Below, one piece after another: positions 19,991 through 20,107 of a stretch of DNA of 20,107 nt (the stretch's first letter is position 1; each line of letters begins with the position of its first letter). The DNA lies in the NCBI GenBank assembly GCA_002327765.1, contig DCUH01000117.1, positions 1 to 20,107 of the forward strand, given 5' to 3'. Under the pieces are notes generated by a model that had not been told where the DNA came from, searched no databases, and was given only the letters and a program-made list of their open reading frames with translations. The DNA is from a bacterium UBA2219 (GTDB taxonomy: Bacteria; Desulfobacterota; Deferrimicrobia; Deferrimicrobiales; Deferrimicrobiaceae). Made by a program: the position numbers and the translations under genes.

Positions 19991-20107
19991 AATTTCGGAT
20001 TCATCACCCCAATCTGTTATGCTTGCTACGCAAGCATAACAGATTGGGGTGATGAATCCGAAATTATGGGTACCGCGCGCTCTCGTCTCCCAAGCACTCC
20101 TCGTCGC
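19949..20107. repeat. Perfect 78-bp inverted repeat with 3-base loop at the window end
   Basis: Bases 19949-20026 and 20030-20107 are exact reverse complements around TAC (20027-20029), and the right arm ends exactly at the last base. The left arm includes the first codons of the antitoxin, so the right arm duplicates coding sequence in reverse. This is what a fold-back artefact at a contig end looks like. Confidence 0.9.

Larger units (their letters stand above)
16582..20107 (+). mobile_element. Element 2: second integrative element at tRNA-Glu, partial
   Basis: The element begins at att copy 2 and runs past the window end. It contains its own tyrosine recombinase beside the att copy and, on the opposite strand, an AbiE-type toxin-antitoxin pair. 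No second boundary is visible. The low GC of the AbiE genes compared with the core supports transfer. Confidence 0.6.

Noticed and set aside
19755..20039. Plus-strand open frame reaching into the terminal palindrome
   Set aside because: Antisense shadow of the AbiEi gene, extended by the fold-back sequence.
13300..20107. CRISPR array or other regularly spaced repeat array
   Set aside because: Repeats here are pairs of 7-9 bp near att sites and the IS relic; no repeat-spacer periodicity and no cas genes.

Overview
The window looks like one end of a GC-rich bacterial contig. Core gene content (four-gene split glycine cleavage operon, DtxR-FeoA/FeoA/FeoB iron cluster, a sigma-54-type promoter, frequent TTG starts) suggests a deltaproteobacterial or Desulfobacterota-like host, but no marker fixes the taxon. 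Positions 1 to about 13,550 read as chromosome. From 13,552 to the end there is an accessory region with several clearly more AT-rich stretches.

Core, minus strand (6418 down to 1): two aldo/keto reductases, a short-chain dehydrogenase, then gcvT-gcvH-gcvPA-gcvPB; gcvPB runs off the left edge. Core, plus strand (6604 to 12944): a small Cys-containing protein, a TPR protein, an OB-fold-like lipoprotein, an unrecognised 212-residue protein, a sigma-54-type promoter ahead of a broken zinc-ribbon frame, then the iron cluster behind a sigma-70 promoter with a DtxR-type dyad, and a YkoF-like small protein. A decayed hybrid histidine kinase lies at 6856-7153 and a small conserved-looking gene at 12976-13188, both on the minus strand.

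Accessory region: two copies of the 3' half of a tRNA-Glu(CTC) gene (13552-13603 and 16581-16633, minus-strand sense) lie 3.03 kb apart, and each is followed by a homologous tyrosine recombinase gene. I read this as two integrative elements in tandem at one tRNA-Glu site. Element 1 (about 3.0 kb) is complete: integrase, a poly-Gly lipoprotein, a small Cys protein behind a strongly structured leader, and a short relic with IS21-like ends. Element 2 is cut by the window end and carries an integrase with two changed catalytic positions plus an AbiEi/AbiEii toxin-antitoxin pair.

The last 159 bases are a perfect inverted repeat (78-base arms, 3-base loop) ending exactly at the last base, most likely a fold-back assembly or amplification artefact. 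The most unusual item is the predicted three-way-junction RNA at 15728-15829, whose third loop is complementary to the Shine-Dalgarno sequence of the next gene.
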